The translations under genes were made by a program, and so were the position numbers. A DNA stretch of 44,908 nt from Mesorhizobium sp. GTDB taxonomy: Bacteria > Pseudomonadota > Alphaproteobacteria > Rhizobiales > Rhizobiaceae. Below the pieces are notes generated by a model. That model searched no databases and had not been told where the DNA came from. It saw only the letters and a list, made by a program, of their open reading frames with translations. The stretch is from positions 1 through 44,908 of the forward strand of contig NZ_JAFKIC010000135.1 of assembly GCF_017306585.1 (NCBI RefSeq), in the 5' to 3' direction. Positions 8,549 through 15,568 of the stretch are shown piece after piece. Numbering within the stretch: position 1 is the stretch's first letter; every line of letters starts with the position of its first letter.

Positions 8549-9007
8549 CAACCCATGATCGACTGGAATCTGTTCTCGGACCCCGCCCCGCTCGTCAACA
8601 TGGCCTCGCGCAGCTTCGCCCGCCTGGGCGAACGTCGCGTCAAGCCGTTCGGTTTCTCCATCGGCCAGTTGCCGGTCGTCTATCTGCTGCGCCATGGCGG
8701 CGCGATGTCGCAAAGAGATCTCGCGCGCCTCGCCAAGATCGAGCAGCCCTCCATGGCGCAAGTGTTGTCGCGCATGGAGCGCGACGGGCGCGTGCGCCGA
8801 TCGCCCGATCCCGCCGACGGCCGCAGCCAGTTGATCTCGCTCACCGAAGCGGCGCTTGAGAAACTGCCCGCAACGCGCACGGCCCTGGAGCAAGGCAAGG
8901 AGCGCGCCTTGGCCGGCTTCAGCGAAGACGAGGTTCGGATGCTGGTCGGCCTGCTGAGGCGGCTGAACGAGAACCTCGATCAAATGGTGGCGCGGGAAGT
9001 GGAGTGA
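8546..9007 (+). CDS. MarR-family transcriptional regulator
   Basis: The 153-residue protein shows the MarR winged helix. FSIGQLPVVYLLRHGGAMSQ leads into the helix-turn-helix QRDLARLAKIEQPSMAQVLSRME, split here as QRDLARLAKIE and QPSMAQVLSRME. The wing is DGRVRRSPDPADGRSQLISLT, i.e. RRSPDPADGRSQ. A second start ATG at 8555 is possible. Divergent orientation with the monooxygenase and two palindromes between them indicate ligand-responsive repression of that gene and of itself. The enzyme substrate or a related phenolic compound is the probable inducer (inference). Confidence 0.88.
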   Translation: MQPMIDWNLFSDPAPLVNMASRSFARLGERRVKPFGFSIGQLPVVYLLRHGGAMSQRDLARLAKIEQPSMAQVLSRMERDGRVRRSPDPADGRSQLISLTEAALEKLPATRTALEQGKERALAGFSEDEVRMLVGLLRRLNENLDQMVAREVE

Positions 9008-9020
9008 GTGCTCGCAAGAC

Positions 9021-9204
9021 TTGGGTTCCTCGCCCCCATCGCAGATGGGGGAGAGGTGGCGCGGCGAAGCCGCGACGGAGAGGGGGAATCGCGCGAACCA
9101 GGCAAGCAGGGCTTCACCTTGTCGACCCGGCGCCTTACGAAGCCCCCGCTCCGTCCGCTTCGCGGCCACCTCTCCCCCGCTCTGCGGGGGCGAGGAACCC
9201 AAAT
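9021..9204. repeat. Inverted pair of dispersed GC-rich repeats
   Basis: The left copy (9021-9087) opens TTGGGTTCCTCGCCCCCATC. The right copy (9141-9204) is the same element in opposite orientation, ending GGGGGCGAGGAACCCAA. Each copy also contains its own hairpin (CCCCCATC..GATGGGGG on the left). The pair fills the gap between the MarR gene and the truncated terminase N-terminal piece; the terminase stop codon at 9214-9216 lies only 10 bases past the right copy. Confidence 0.8.
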
Positions 9205-9213
9205 CCTGCAACC

Positions 9214-10014
9214 TCACCCCTTGCCCATCCCCTCCACATCCGCCGCGCTCAAGAACAGCAGCACCACATCGCTCATCCCGAGCAGCGGCGTGAAGGTCAC
9301 GATCGTGATCCCGCCTGTGGCGTTGGTGCGGGTCAGGCCTTCGGAATAGATGTCGATCGGCGGCTCCTCGTCGAACCACACGCCGTGCAGGGTCTCGCCC
9401 TGCCATTTCTCGCGGCCCTTCTCGAAACTCTTGAATGACAGCACGCTCTCGCCGGCCTGCACGTCGCCGCCGCCGCCATGGCGCACCACCACGCTGTCGA
9501 GCGCGCCGGGCGCGCCGCGGCCCATGATGGTGTCCGAAATGGCATCGGCCGGGATCATGCCGGTGCCCCAGGCGGATTGCTGCTGCGGCGGGCCGACCAG
9601 CACGCGCTGCGGATTGTCGCGCGTGCCCTCGCCGGTCACGCCGGCGGCCCACAGCCTGACCGCGTTGTCGAACACCTTGCCTTGCCACCACGCGGGATAG
9701 CGGCCGGTGAGATGCATGGCCCACTCCGCGCCGCCCGCCCTCGTCTTGCCGAGCTGGTTGCCGGCCATGAACAGGCGCTCGCGGTTTTTTGCGCCCGCCG
9801 CGTGAAATTCGGCCTGGCGTTGGTACGGCTTGTAAGCGGCCAATTGATTGCGGCTGCGCCGGCGCTCAAGCTCCGTCAGCAGCGCCAGATATTCCGCCCT
9901 GGCCGGAATGATCGACGGGTCCGTCGAGGAACGGCCGGAGGATGGCTTCGAGGGCCCGGATGCGGCTGCGGATCTCCTCATCGCTGAGCGTGTCCATTTG
10001 GTTGATGGCGGCAT
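9214..10014 (-). pseudogene. Terminase large subunit, N-terminal ATPase piece
   Basis: The frame encodes about 250 residues of the packaging ATPase. Seen in order are an adenine-binding YKPYQRQAEFH segment, the Walker A-type loop GNQLGKTRAG, VLVGPPQQQSAWG, and the Walker B-type strand LHGVWFDEEPP. The coupling strand GGITIVTFTPLLG follows. After DVEGMGKG a TGA occurs directly beside the inverted repeat. The nuclease half continues 2 kb downstream at 6665-7221. The start is uncertain: ATG at 10014 or 9981 both overlap the small-subunit gene, as is usual for these phages. It cannot make a working terminase as it stands. Confidence 0.78.
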
Positions 10015-10264
10015 CTATGTCCTTGGGCAGCACCGAGAGCACGATCTTGAGATACTGGTCCGGCTTGTCGGCCCGCACCTCGGCGATGACGCCGGCGCCA
10101 TGGGCGCGGAAATCGGCGCAAACGACGGCGAGAAAATCATCACCCAGCGTCTTTTTCGCGCGTTTGGGGCGAGGTTTGGTCGCGGCGGCCGGCGGCCTGT
10201 CGACTGGCTTGCGCCGCACGGCCCGTGCCTTGCGGGGCGGCCCGGCATCGGTTTGGTCAGTCAT
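9866..10264 (-). CDS. Terminase small subunit-like prophage protein
   Basis: From the ATG at 10264 the product is 132 residues. It has a basic, Pro/Lys/Arg-rich N-terminus, then a helical core with DDFLAVVCADFRAHGAGVI, LKIVLSVLPKDID and DEEIRSRIRALEAIL. Proteins of this form precede the large subunit in rhizobial prophages and serve as DNA-recognition subunits (assignment by context and pattern). It overlaps the upstream gene's stop by several bases and the large-subunit start by up to 149 bases. It remains intact while its partner is split. Confidence 0.6.
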   Translation of the reverse strand: MTDQTDAGPPRKARAVRRKPVDRPPAAATKPRPKRAKKTLGDDFLAVVCADFRAHGAGVIAEVRADKPDQYLKIVLSVLPKDIDAAINQMDTLSDEEIRSRIRALEAILRPFLDGPVDHSGQGGISGAADGA

Positions 10265-10634
10265 GGACCGGCGCCACGCTATCGGCCTCGCCGGCACCAA
10301 TCGCCGGCTTCTGCCTTGGCGGCTTTTTCGGCCCGGCGGGCTTCTTGCGCCTCTTGGCGGCTTTCTTCTTCGCGGGCTCCACGGGCCTTGCCGTTCCGGC
10401 AGGCTTCGTGGCCTTGAGCCGCGCCATGGCGAGGCCGACGAGCTGCCCGCCGATCGCGGCCTGCGGAAAGCCGAAGCCGCCGGCGACATTCCGCACCATG
10501 CCGATGAGCACACCGGGCATGACCGGCTCGATACGCCCCAGCCGCGCTTGCGGTGCCGCGCCCTCGAATTCGCCGATGGCGCTGACGATCTCGAGGCCGT
10601 CGTCATTGGTGATGATGGTGGCATAACGGGGCAT
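10257..10634 (-). CDS. Prophage-associated protein of unknown function with basic tail
   Basis: The ATG at 10634 is chosen because GAGGAGAG precedes it. It gives 125 residues, starting MPRYATIITNDDGLEIVSAIG. The second half (about 70-115) is a Lys/Arg/Pro/Ala-rich, low-complexity tail (KPAKKKAAKRRKK-like), suggesting nucleic-acid contact. It overlaps the start of the terminase small-subunit-like gene, so all three belong to one packaging-end operon. I do not recognise the N-terminal domain. Confidence 0.55.
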   Translation of the reverse strand: MPRYATIITNDDGLEIVSAIGEFEGAAPQARLGRIEPVMPGVLIGMVRNVAGGFGFPQAAIGGQLVGLAMARLKATKPAGTARPVEPAKKKAAKRRKKPAGPKKPPRQKPAIGAGEADSVAPVHD

Positions 10635-10753
10635 GGGATCTCTCCTCACGGCGACGGCCTTCAATGTCGATACCGGGATCCAGAACCGGACTTGCCGAGA
10701 TATCCCGGCCTTGAGTACCTTGGCTGTCTGAGAATTCGCGAGGGGGGAGTTCC

Positions 10754-11623
10754 GTGGGACCATCGTCGACTCCAGCAAGGCTTGGCACGCCTCGAGCGCT
10801 CGTCGGCCTGATCGTGCTGTCGGCCCTCGTCGTCCCCTTATCTGCCTCCGGGACAAGGGCGCAGGCCAGCTCCGCCCAGCCAGGCTCGGACTGTACGGTA
10901 AGCCAAGCCGGATCAGTCTGCTTCGGAGAACAGCATTCCATCGCCCTGGATGCGAAGGGAGAGATCGATCTCCTGAACCAGATGTGGCAGCAAGGCTGGC
11001 GCGGAGTGAACCCTCTGCGCAATCTGCACCACGGCGTGATCGACGGGAATGTCTGGGAATATGTCGGCTTCACCTGGAAGAACACCGTGGAGTACGAGGC
11101 CAACCCGATCGAGAAAGCGGATCATATTTCAACGCCGGAAGGATTTACCTTCTGCGGTTACAGGATAGTCGAAATCAGCATGAACAATGGCGACCTGATC
11201 ATCGTACCCAGGGACGAAGACATCCTGGTCAATTTCGATGTAAAGCCGCATGGTGACACATTCAACCAGACCAGGGCCTGGCTGAATTTTGGTGTTCAGG
11301 CTCGATACTACAAGAAACTTCGGGCAGACGCGCAGCCGCCCACCGACTGCCAGGACGCATATTGGCGCACGATTCCCTACGTAAGCTCCAACATAACGTC
11401 GCCGCCCAGCGGCCGCCTTCCGGCTCAAAACGAGCCGCTGACAATGGCGATCCTGGGCGAAGGCGCCACGCAAGGATCCGCATGCGGCCATGCCGAGCAG
11501 AATGCCCGCATCGATGCGGCCAAGACGAACCAGACCGTCACCGGTATCGGAGCCTGCCAATGCACGCAGGACGACTCCAGGCAGCTTTGGGTCTGCAAGC
11601 TCCCCTACGCGGTTTCGCGATGA
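10754..11623 (+). CDS. Secreted protein of unknown function
   Basis: The 289-residue product starts at a GTG preceded by GAGGGGGGAG. A signal peptide is clear (RALVGLIVLSALVVPLSASG, cleavage about residue 37). The mature part has about eight cysteines, likely forming disulfides, and no further hydrophobic segment; CGYRIVEISMNNGDLIIVPRDE is typical of a beta-rich fold. No family was recognised. It is the first plus-strand gene beyond the prophage remnant and converges with the small RNA at 11672-11721. Confidence 0.6.
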   Translation: MGPSSTPARLGTPRALVGLIVLSALVVPLSASGTRAQASSAQPGSDCTVSQAGSVCFGEQHSIALDAKGEIDLLNQMWQQGWRGVNPLRNLHHGVIDGNVWEYVGFTWKNTVEYEANPIEKADHISTPEGFTFCGYRIVEISMNNGDLIIVPRDEDILVNFDVKPHGDTFNQTRAWLNFGVQARYYKKLRADAQPPTDCQDAYWRTIPYVSSNITSPPSGRLPAQNEPLTMAILGEGATQGSACGHAEQNARIDAAKTNQTVTGIGACQCTQDDSRQLWVCKLPYAVSR

Positions 11624-11671
11624 TTTCGACCGGTCGCCTGCCCCCGGCACGGCCGATACCGGCATCCATTC

Positions 11672-11721
11672 AAGACAAAACCCGCCACGGCGGCGGGTCA
11701 CTGGCGCAAATCAGCACCGTG
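11672..11721 (-). ncRNA. Candidate short RNA, copy 2 (downstream of crcB)
   Basis: Read on the minus strand, a start near 11721 gives an RNA of about 50 nt. It has a first hairpin in GGTGCTGATTTGCGCC (GGUGC pairs with GCGCC), a 5-nt linker, and a second hairpin CCCGCC-GCCGT-GGCGGG followed by TTTTGTCTT. The 16-nt first hairpin and the terminator stem are identical to those of the copy at 12413-12463. It has its own promoter at 11728-11756. It also lies just after crcB on the same strand and can serve as its terminator. No coding potential is seen. Confidence 0.62.
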
Positions 11722-11727
11722 GCTCTA

Positions 11728-11756
11728 AATGTACCATGGCTGCCCTCAGCGGTCAA
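11728..11756 (-). promoter_or_regulatory. Sigma-70-type promoter of short RNA copy 2
   Basis: On the minus strand TTGACC and TACATT are separated by exactly 17 bases. Spacer positions 3-10 read TGAGGGCA, the same octamer at the same place as in the promoter at 12470-12498. This argues for conserved promoter architecture or a regulator site. Confidence 0.6.
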
Positions 11757-11788
11757 CAAAAAAAGGAACAAATTCCTATCAACCACCC

Positions 11789-12220
11789 CTAAGCCTCCTC
11801 CTCGATCACGCTCTGCGCGATCTGGGCCGCGCCGCCATTGATGCGGGCGGCGATGACATGGCCGAGCGCCACCGCCCCCACGCACAGCACCACCGACAGG
11901 CCGACGTTCAGCGCCGCCCGACCAAACCCGCCGGCGCGCAGCAGGTCCAGCGTCTGCAGGCTGAAGGAGGAGAAAGTGGTATAGCCGCCACACAGCCCGA
12001 TCATCACGAACAGGCGCAGGCTGTCGGAAGCCGGATAACGCCCGCCGGCGAGCGTCAGCGTGCCGAAGAAGCCGATCAGCAGCGAGCCGCTGATGTTGAT
12101 GATGATGGTGCCCCAGGGCAGCTGGCTGCTCACCGGCAGCGCCCAGGTGGAGACGAGATAGCGCGCCAGCGTACCGAGCGCACCGCCGGCCATGACGATA
12201 AGACAGTTCGAAAAAGACAT
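11789..12220 (-). CDS. crcB: Fluoride channel CrcB (Fluc)
   Basis: The 143-residue membrane protein forms dual-topology dimers that export fluoride. Hallmarks are [13 protein letters not shown] near the N-terminus, [19 protein letters not shown] with the conserved Asn in the pore region, and [16 protein letters not shown] carrying the phenylalanine-box and Na+ site residues. Four hydrophobic helices are evident. The ATG at 12220 is chosen for its AGAGGA and the normal family length. The gene follows a fluoride riboswitch on the same strand, so expression should rise with fluoride. The short RNA copy 2 terminates the unit. Confidence 0.93.
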   Translation of the reverse strand: MSFSNCLIVMAGGALGTLARYLVSTWALPVSSQLPWGTIIINISGSLLIGFFGTLTLAGGRYPASDSLRLFVMIGLCGGYTTFSSFSLQTLDLLRAGGFGRAALNVGLSVVLCVGAVALGHVIAARINGGAAQIAQSVIEEEA

Positions 12221-12239
12221 GCTCGATCCTCTGTTGAGG

Positions 12240-12344
12240 CGAGCATGAAGCCCGCCATGGCGGCGGGATCGACAGACTCCCACCGCGGTTTTCGCGGCAG
12301 GAGTCATCAGCCATCACTGGCGGTTTCGGGAGAACTCCATTCCC
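12240..12344 (-). promoter_or_regulatory. Fluoride riboswitch (crcB motif) with expression platform
   Basis: The minus strand of 12296-12344 reads GGGAATGGAGTTCTCCC, GAAACCGCC, a short loop, then GGCTGATGACTCCTGCC. This matches the fluoride aptamer layout: first stem GGGA/UCUCCC, pseudoknot strand, GGC closing stem, and the GGAGU/ACUCC long-range pairing. Downstream (about 12249-12265) a CCCGCC-GCCAT-GGCGGG hairpin lies between aptamer and crcB start and could control ribosome access or termination; it lacks a T-run. The family and its link to crcB are well established; the switching mechanism here is inferred. Confidence 0.9.
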
Positions 12345-12412
12345 ATCACTGGCAAGATGCCAGAGCTCCGGGCATCCGGCAAGGTGGCGCAGGCAAGCTT
12401 GGCGGGAGGCTG

Positions 12413-12463
12413 AAAACAAAAAACCCGCCTCGGCGGCGGGCCGTCGGCGCAAATCAGCACCAT
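12413..12463 (-). ncRNA. Candidate short RNA, copy 1 (upstream of crcB riboswitch)
   Basis: On the minus strand a start near 12463 gives about 50 nt. GGTGCTGATTTGCGCC forms the first hairpin, then GACGG, then CCCGCC-GCCGA-GGCGGG followed by TTTTTTGTTTT, a textbook intrinsic terminator. No gene upstream on this strand needs a terminator, since the neighbour at 12626 points the other way. The element is therefore best read as an autonomous small transcript. Its promoter is at 12470-12498. It may belong to a known rhizobial sRNA family, but I cannot name one with confidence. Confidence 0.68.
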
Positions 12464-12469
12464 GAAGAA

Positions 12470-12498
12470 ATCATAGCACAAATGCCCTCACCCGGCAA
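12470..12498 (-). promoter_or_regulatory. Sigma-70-type promoter of short RNA copy 1
   Basis: TTGCCG and TATGAT are separated by 17 bases on the minus strand. Spacer positions 3-10 are TGAGGGCA, exactly as in the copy-2 promoter. The -10 element lies 8 bases before the first conserved hairpin. Confidence 0.65.
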
Positions 12499-12625
12499 TC
12501 GAACGGGCCGCTGGGCAACCGAACAACCCCTCCTTCGCTAGCCGGCTTTTCAGGAACCGGCAGCTGTGAGACCATCGGACAAGCTCATGGAATGATTCCC
12601 GTCACGGCCTTTATGGGAGAGGACG

Positions 12626-12895
12626 ATGGACAGACCAGCCATGGCATCCGTGTATCGGATGCGGCATGCTCCAGCCACGGTCTCCGGTGTGCGCAGCACC
12701 GGCCAGGGCCAGGCCGATCCGGTGATCCGGGTCAACTCGCTGGGCGAAGCGGTGCACTTCCTCGCCAACGCCTACCCCAACTATGACATCAGCGGCGCGA
12801 CGGTCACCTGCGGCGATCCATCGATCCCGCGCCTCGACAGCCTCGAGGTCAAGGCGGTCTGGCGCGAATATGGCGAGCGGCTGACCCGGGAATAG
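12626..12895 (+). CDS. Small protein of unknown function
   Basis: The 89-residue product begins MDRPAMASVYRM. It has a helical segment SLGEAVHFLANAYPNYD and a charged end WREYGERLTRE. The start has GGAGAGGACG upstream; a second in-frame ATG is at 12641. Composition resembles the small DUF982-type proteins elsewhere in the window, but the terminal AREA motif is absent, so I leave it unassigned. No neighbour on its strand is close enough to imply an operon. Confidence 0.55.
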   Translation: MDRPAMASVYRMRHAPATVSGVRSTGQGQADPVIRVNSLGEAVHFLANAYPNYDISGATVTCGDPSIPRLDSLEVKAVWREYGERLTRE

Positions 12896-13053
12896 TCTTC
12901 TCCATCCGCATCCAGTTCCTGGCGCCTTCACCATCACCGTCATACTGGTCCTGCTGTTCGCCGACAGGATCTGACGCGGCGCGCTTTGCCCCGGCTTCGG
13001 ATCGGAAACGGCGCTGACGCGTTTCTTCTGCGATCAATGAGGGAGAACCACCC

Positions 13054-13359
13054 ATGAACGTCGCCAATCTGCAACTCGAAGGCCTGCTGATGGCCGTCGC
13101 CTCGATCAACCATGTCCTGGTGCGCAAGGGCGTGCTGACGACGGAGGAGATCGACATCGCACTGCGCAAGGCGGAAGCCTCGGAAACCGGCGAGGAGCGA
13201 TCCGGCGGCATGTCGGCATCGAGCCGCGACGCCGTCAACTTCCCGATACGGCTGCTGGAACTCGCCAACCAGTGCCAGCCGGAAGCGGACATGCCTTCCT
13301 TTTCGAAGCTGGCCCGCATGGTCGGCCAGATGAAGGAACCCTACAACGACCAGATGTGA
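13054..13359 (+). CDS. Small cytosolic protein of unknown function
   Basis: The 101-residue product (MNVANLQLEGLLMAVASINH…) has GGGAGAA before its ATG. It is helical, with a charged middle (TTEEIDIALRKAEASETGEE) and a PSFSKLARMVGQ end. No signal peptide or membrane helix is seen. Similar short proteins occur in rhizobial genomes, but I know no function. Confidence 0.6.
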   Translation: MNVANLQLEGLLMAVASINHVLVRKGVLTTEEIDIALRKAEASETGEERSGGMSASSRDAVNFPIRLLELANQCQPEADMPSFSKLARMVGQMKEPYNDQM

Positions 13360-13463
13360 GGGGATACCGACTTAGGCCCGGAGGTCCCTGGATGGCCCCG
13401 TTCGCCATCGCCGTTTCGGCCCTCACGCTCGGGTCGAACACGCAGCAGTTATCCCGTTCGAAC

Positions 13464-13892
13464 TCACGCTCGACCTGGCCATCCCAGGTTCAGCGCCAGC
13501 GCCCTTCCCGGTCCATGGACGGCGGCAAACAGCAGTCCGGCCAGGAACGAGAAATGGTCGACGAAGAACCCGAACTCGGCCTGGTTGCCGGCCCAGTGGC
13601 TGGGCCCGTGGAAGGCGAAGGCCAGGAACAGCACATAGGCCGCCGCGACGAGAGCCGCCTGCGTGAAGAAGGCGCCGCTCAGGAAGCACAGCACCAGCGC
13701 CACCTCCAGGATTGCCGCGCACCAGGCAAGAAACAGCGGGAACGGAAAGCCGGCGGCGGCGATGAAGCCGGCGGTAGCCTCCATGCCCAGGAATTTGAAG
13801 GTCACCGCCATCAGGAAGACAGCAGCGAAGATCAGGCGGGCGACGAGAAGAGCCGTGGTCTGCCACGGCGATTGAGCGATTTGCGACGACAT
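13464..13892 (-). CDS. DoxX-family membrane protein
   Basis: From the ATG at 13892 (GGAGAA upstream) the protein has 142 residues and four hydrophobic helices. It carries the DoxX pattern: ALLVARLIFAAVFLMAVTFK, then a Gly/Phe-rich FIAAAGFPFPLFLAWCAAILEV, given as AAAGFPFPLFLAW, and a final HFSFLAGLLFAAVHG. DoxX proteins are small inner-membrane proteins linked to redox or thiosulfate metabolism in some bacteria; the role here is unknown. The gene is a single unit on its strand. Confidence 0.75.
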   Translation of the reverse strand: MSSQIAQSPWQTTALLVARLIFAAVFLMAVTFKFLGMEATAGFIAAAGFPFPLFLAWCAAILEVALVLCFLSGAFFTQAALVAAAYVLFLAFAFHGPSHWAGNQAEFGFFVDHFSFLAGLLFAAVHGPGRALALNLGWPGRA

Positions 13893-14021
13893 CGGGGGTT
13901 CTCCGGTTTCATATGCCCCAAGGACGTGTCGCCCGACGCGCATCCGACATGCCGGTGAAGTTTTTCGTCGTTTGCCGGCTGATGGTATAGTGTTGCGACT
14001 TCCAGGAGGGGGGAATCAGGC

Positions 14022-14213
14022 ATGGCCAAGAGCTTGAGCATCGGCGCGCCGCAACATCCGGTGACTGGCGCCGCCTATGAGCAGGATTGCCGGGACATGC
14101 TCTTGCCTCATCTCGAGGCCCTGCTCGACAAGGTCGAGGCCGCGGGCTGGGACCGCGTGCAAGCGGCGACGGCCCTCATGTATCTGTCGGCCAAAAGGCT
14201 GAAGCCGGCCTGA
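14022..14213 (+). CDS. Small protein of unknown function
   Basis: The 63-residue product follows a strong GGAGGGGGGAA site. It is mostly helical (DMLLPHLEALLDKVEAAGWDR, i.e. LEALLDKVEAAGWDR, then VQAATALMYLSAKRL) with no membrane segment. Such short helical proteins are frequent in rhizobia. I do not recognise a named family. Confidence 0.55.
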   Translation: MAKSLSIGAPQHPVTGAAYEQDCRDMLLPHLEALLDKVEAAGWDRVQAATALMYLSAKRLKPA

Positions 14214-14358
14214 GGCGAAGCTCGCTCGGCACGCCTTTCCGACCGTCCTTCTTACGAATCTTTAATGATCGCGAAACTTGTCCGTAACCCTGATCGTGCT
14301 ATTGTTAGCTGGGGCTAATGCACAGCTATGTCTGTGCACGATATGGGTGGGCTAGGAA

Positions 14359-14595
14359 TTGGGCGCGAGCGTCAGATTGGGGACGAAGTCCTATCTGGTC
14401 CGGTCACCGGTGCTGGAGTGCAGCGGTTGCGGCGGCACGGGGCAGGTGTTCCACTGCCCGCGCTGGACAAGCTCCAACGGCCTCTGCTGCCCGGCCGGCA
14501 CGCATCAACGCGGCTGCCCGGGCGCCAGCGCCCCCTGTGCCGAATGCGGCGAAGCCACCAGCCACGACGCCGAACCTCTCCATCCCCAGGCCTGA
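14359..14595 (+). CDS. Possible Cys-rich mini-protein
   Basis: A TTG-started frame of 78 residues contains eight cysteines, including CSGCGGTGQ (a CxxCxGxG zinc-ribbon pattern like one DnaJ zinc-finger repeat) and CAECG. The start is weak (AGGA only 3 bases before TTG), so this may be chance. It is the only coding candidate in the 577-base gap between 14213 and 14791; the rest of the gap shows no other structure that I can support. Confidence 0.3.
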   Translation: MGASVRLGTKSYLVRSPVLECSGCGGTGQVFHCPRWTSSNGLCCPAGTHQRGCPGASAPCAECGEATSHDAEPLHPQA

Positions 14596-14790
14596 CAACC
14601 AGCTTTGCGCCCCTGCCACGGGGGCGCGGCATGTCATTCCCGATTTCGAACCCTGGCCAGCGAAATAGCGGACGAGCATCTGTCCCGCCCGGCCCGTGGC
14701 ATGCCAGACTGACAACCGCCGCCGACATATACTCCCCGCGGAGCGAGGCTACCGGCGAACCAGAATCGGCGACAATGGAGGGCCGCACCC

Positions 14791-15249
14791 ATGTCCGGCA
14801 CCATCATGTCCGACACCAATCGCAGGACCGGCAGTTGCCTGTGCGGCGGCGTGCATTTTGTCGTCACCGGGCAGCCGACGCGGGTCGGTCTCTGCCATTG
14901 CAAGGATTGCCGCAAGGCCGGCGGCTCGGTCTATTCAGCCTTCGCCATGTGGCCGCGCGCCGCGTTCGAGACTTCGGGCGAGGTCGCCAGCTACGGCACG
15001 CGCAGCTTCTGCCCGACCTGCGGCAGCCGCGTCGCCTGGGTCGACGACAAGGAGGCCGAGGTGATGCTCGGCAGCCTCGACGTGGTCCCGACCGACCTCG
15101 TGCCGGACTATGAATTGTGGATCATCCGGCGCGAACCGTGGCTTCATGCCTTGCCCGGCGCCGAACAGTTCGAACGGGACCGTCCGGCGCAGGAAAGTGC
15201 CGACCCGGCCCAGCCAGGGTCTCTTTCGGACGCTGCTCCCGGCGATTGA
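14791..15249 (+). CDS. GFA/CENP-V family zinc protein
   Basis: The 152-residue product shows the GFA fold's zinc ligands in order: GSCLCGGVHF, then CHCKDCRKAGGS, and later FCPTCGSRV. The family includes glutathione-dependent formaldehyde-activating enzyme, but most members have unknown substrates and no glutathione dependence should be assumed. An alternative start at 14806 (MSDTNRRTG) is equally good. The C-terminal 20 residues beyond the fold are Ala/Pro/Asp-rich. It is 72 bases ahead of a DUF982 gene on the same strand. Confidence 0.85.
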   Translation: MSGTIMSDTNRRTGSCLCGGVHFVVTGQPTRVGLCHCKDCRKAGGSVYSAFAMWPRAAFETSGEVASYGTRSFCPTCGSRVAWVDDKEAEVMLGSLDVVPTDLVPDYELWIIRREPWLHALPGAEQFERDRPAQESADPAQPGSLSDAAPGD

Positions 15250-15321
15250 AAATGATCTTTCGGGGGCGGAACCCTGCCCTGCCAACGACGTTATCCGGCG
15301 CCCCCATCATGGAGACGACCG

Positions 15322-15558
15322 TTGAACGACAAGATGTTTCCCCGACCGATCCGGCTGAAATTCGCGCCTGAGCGGGAGCGCATCGTGCGCAGCGCCTGGG
15401 AAGGACTGGAGTGCCTTGATGACTGGCCGGCCGGCCAGGGCCGCGAGTACCGGGCGGCCTTGCGCAGCTGCCGCGACGCCCTGGATGGTTGGGCGCCGCC
15501 GGAAAAAGCCATGCAGGCGATGATCCATGCCGCCCGCGAAGCGCGCATCCTGCAGTAA
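15322..15558 (+). CDS. DUF982 family protein
   Basis: The 78-residue protein has the DUF982 layout: an N-terminal strand (PIRLKF), a helix with ECLDDWPAGQG around the conserved Trp-Pro, a central RAALRSCRDALDGW helix, and a terminal MIHAAREARIL. The family is confined largely to Alphaproteobacteria and has no known function. It is followed after 10 bases by a second member, so the two are a tandem pair in one transcription unit. Confidence 0.8.
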   Translation: MNDKMFPRPIRLKFAPERERIVRSAWEGLECLDDWPAGQGREYRAALRSCRDALDGWAPPEKAMQAMIHAAREARILQ

Positions 15559-15568
15559 CGGAAAGCTG

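Noticed and set aside
12417-12440. Hairpin with T-run as terminator of an upstream minus-strand gene
   Set aside because: There is no minus-strand gene upstream; the promoter 30-60 bases away makes a short RNA the better reading.
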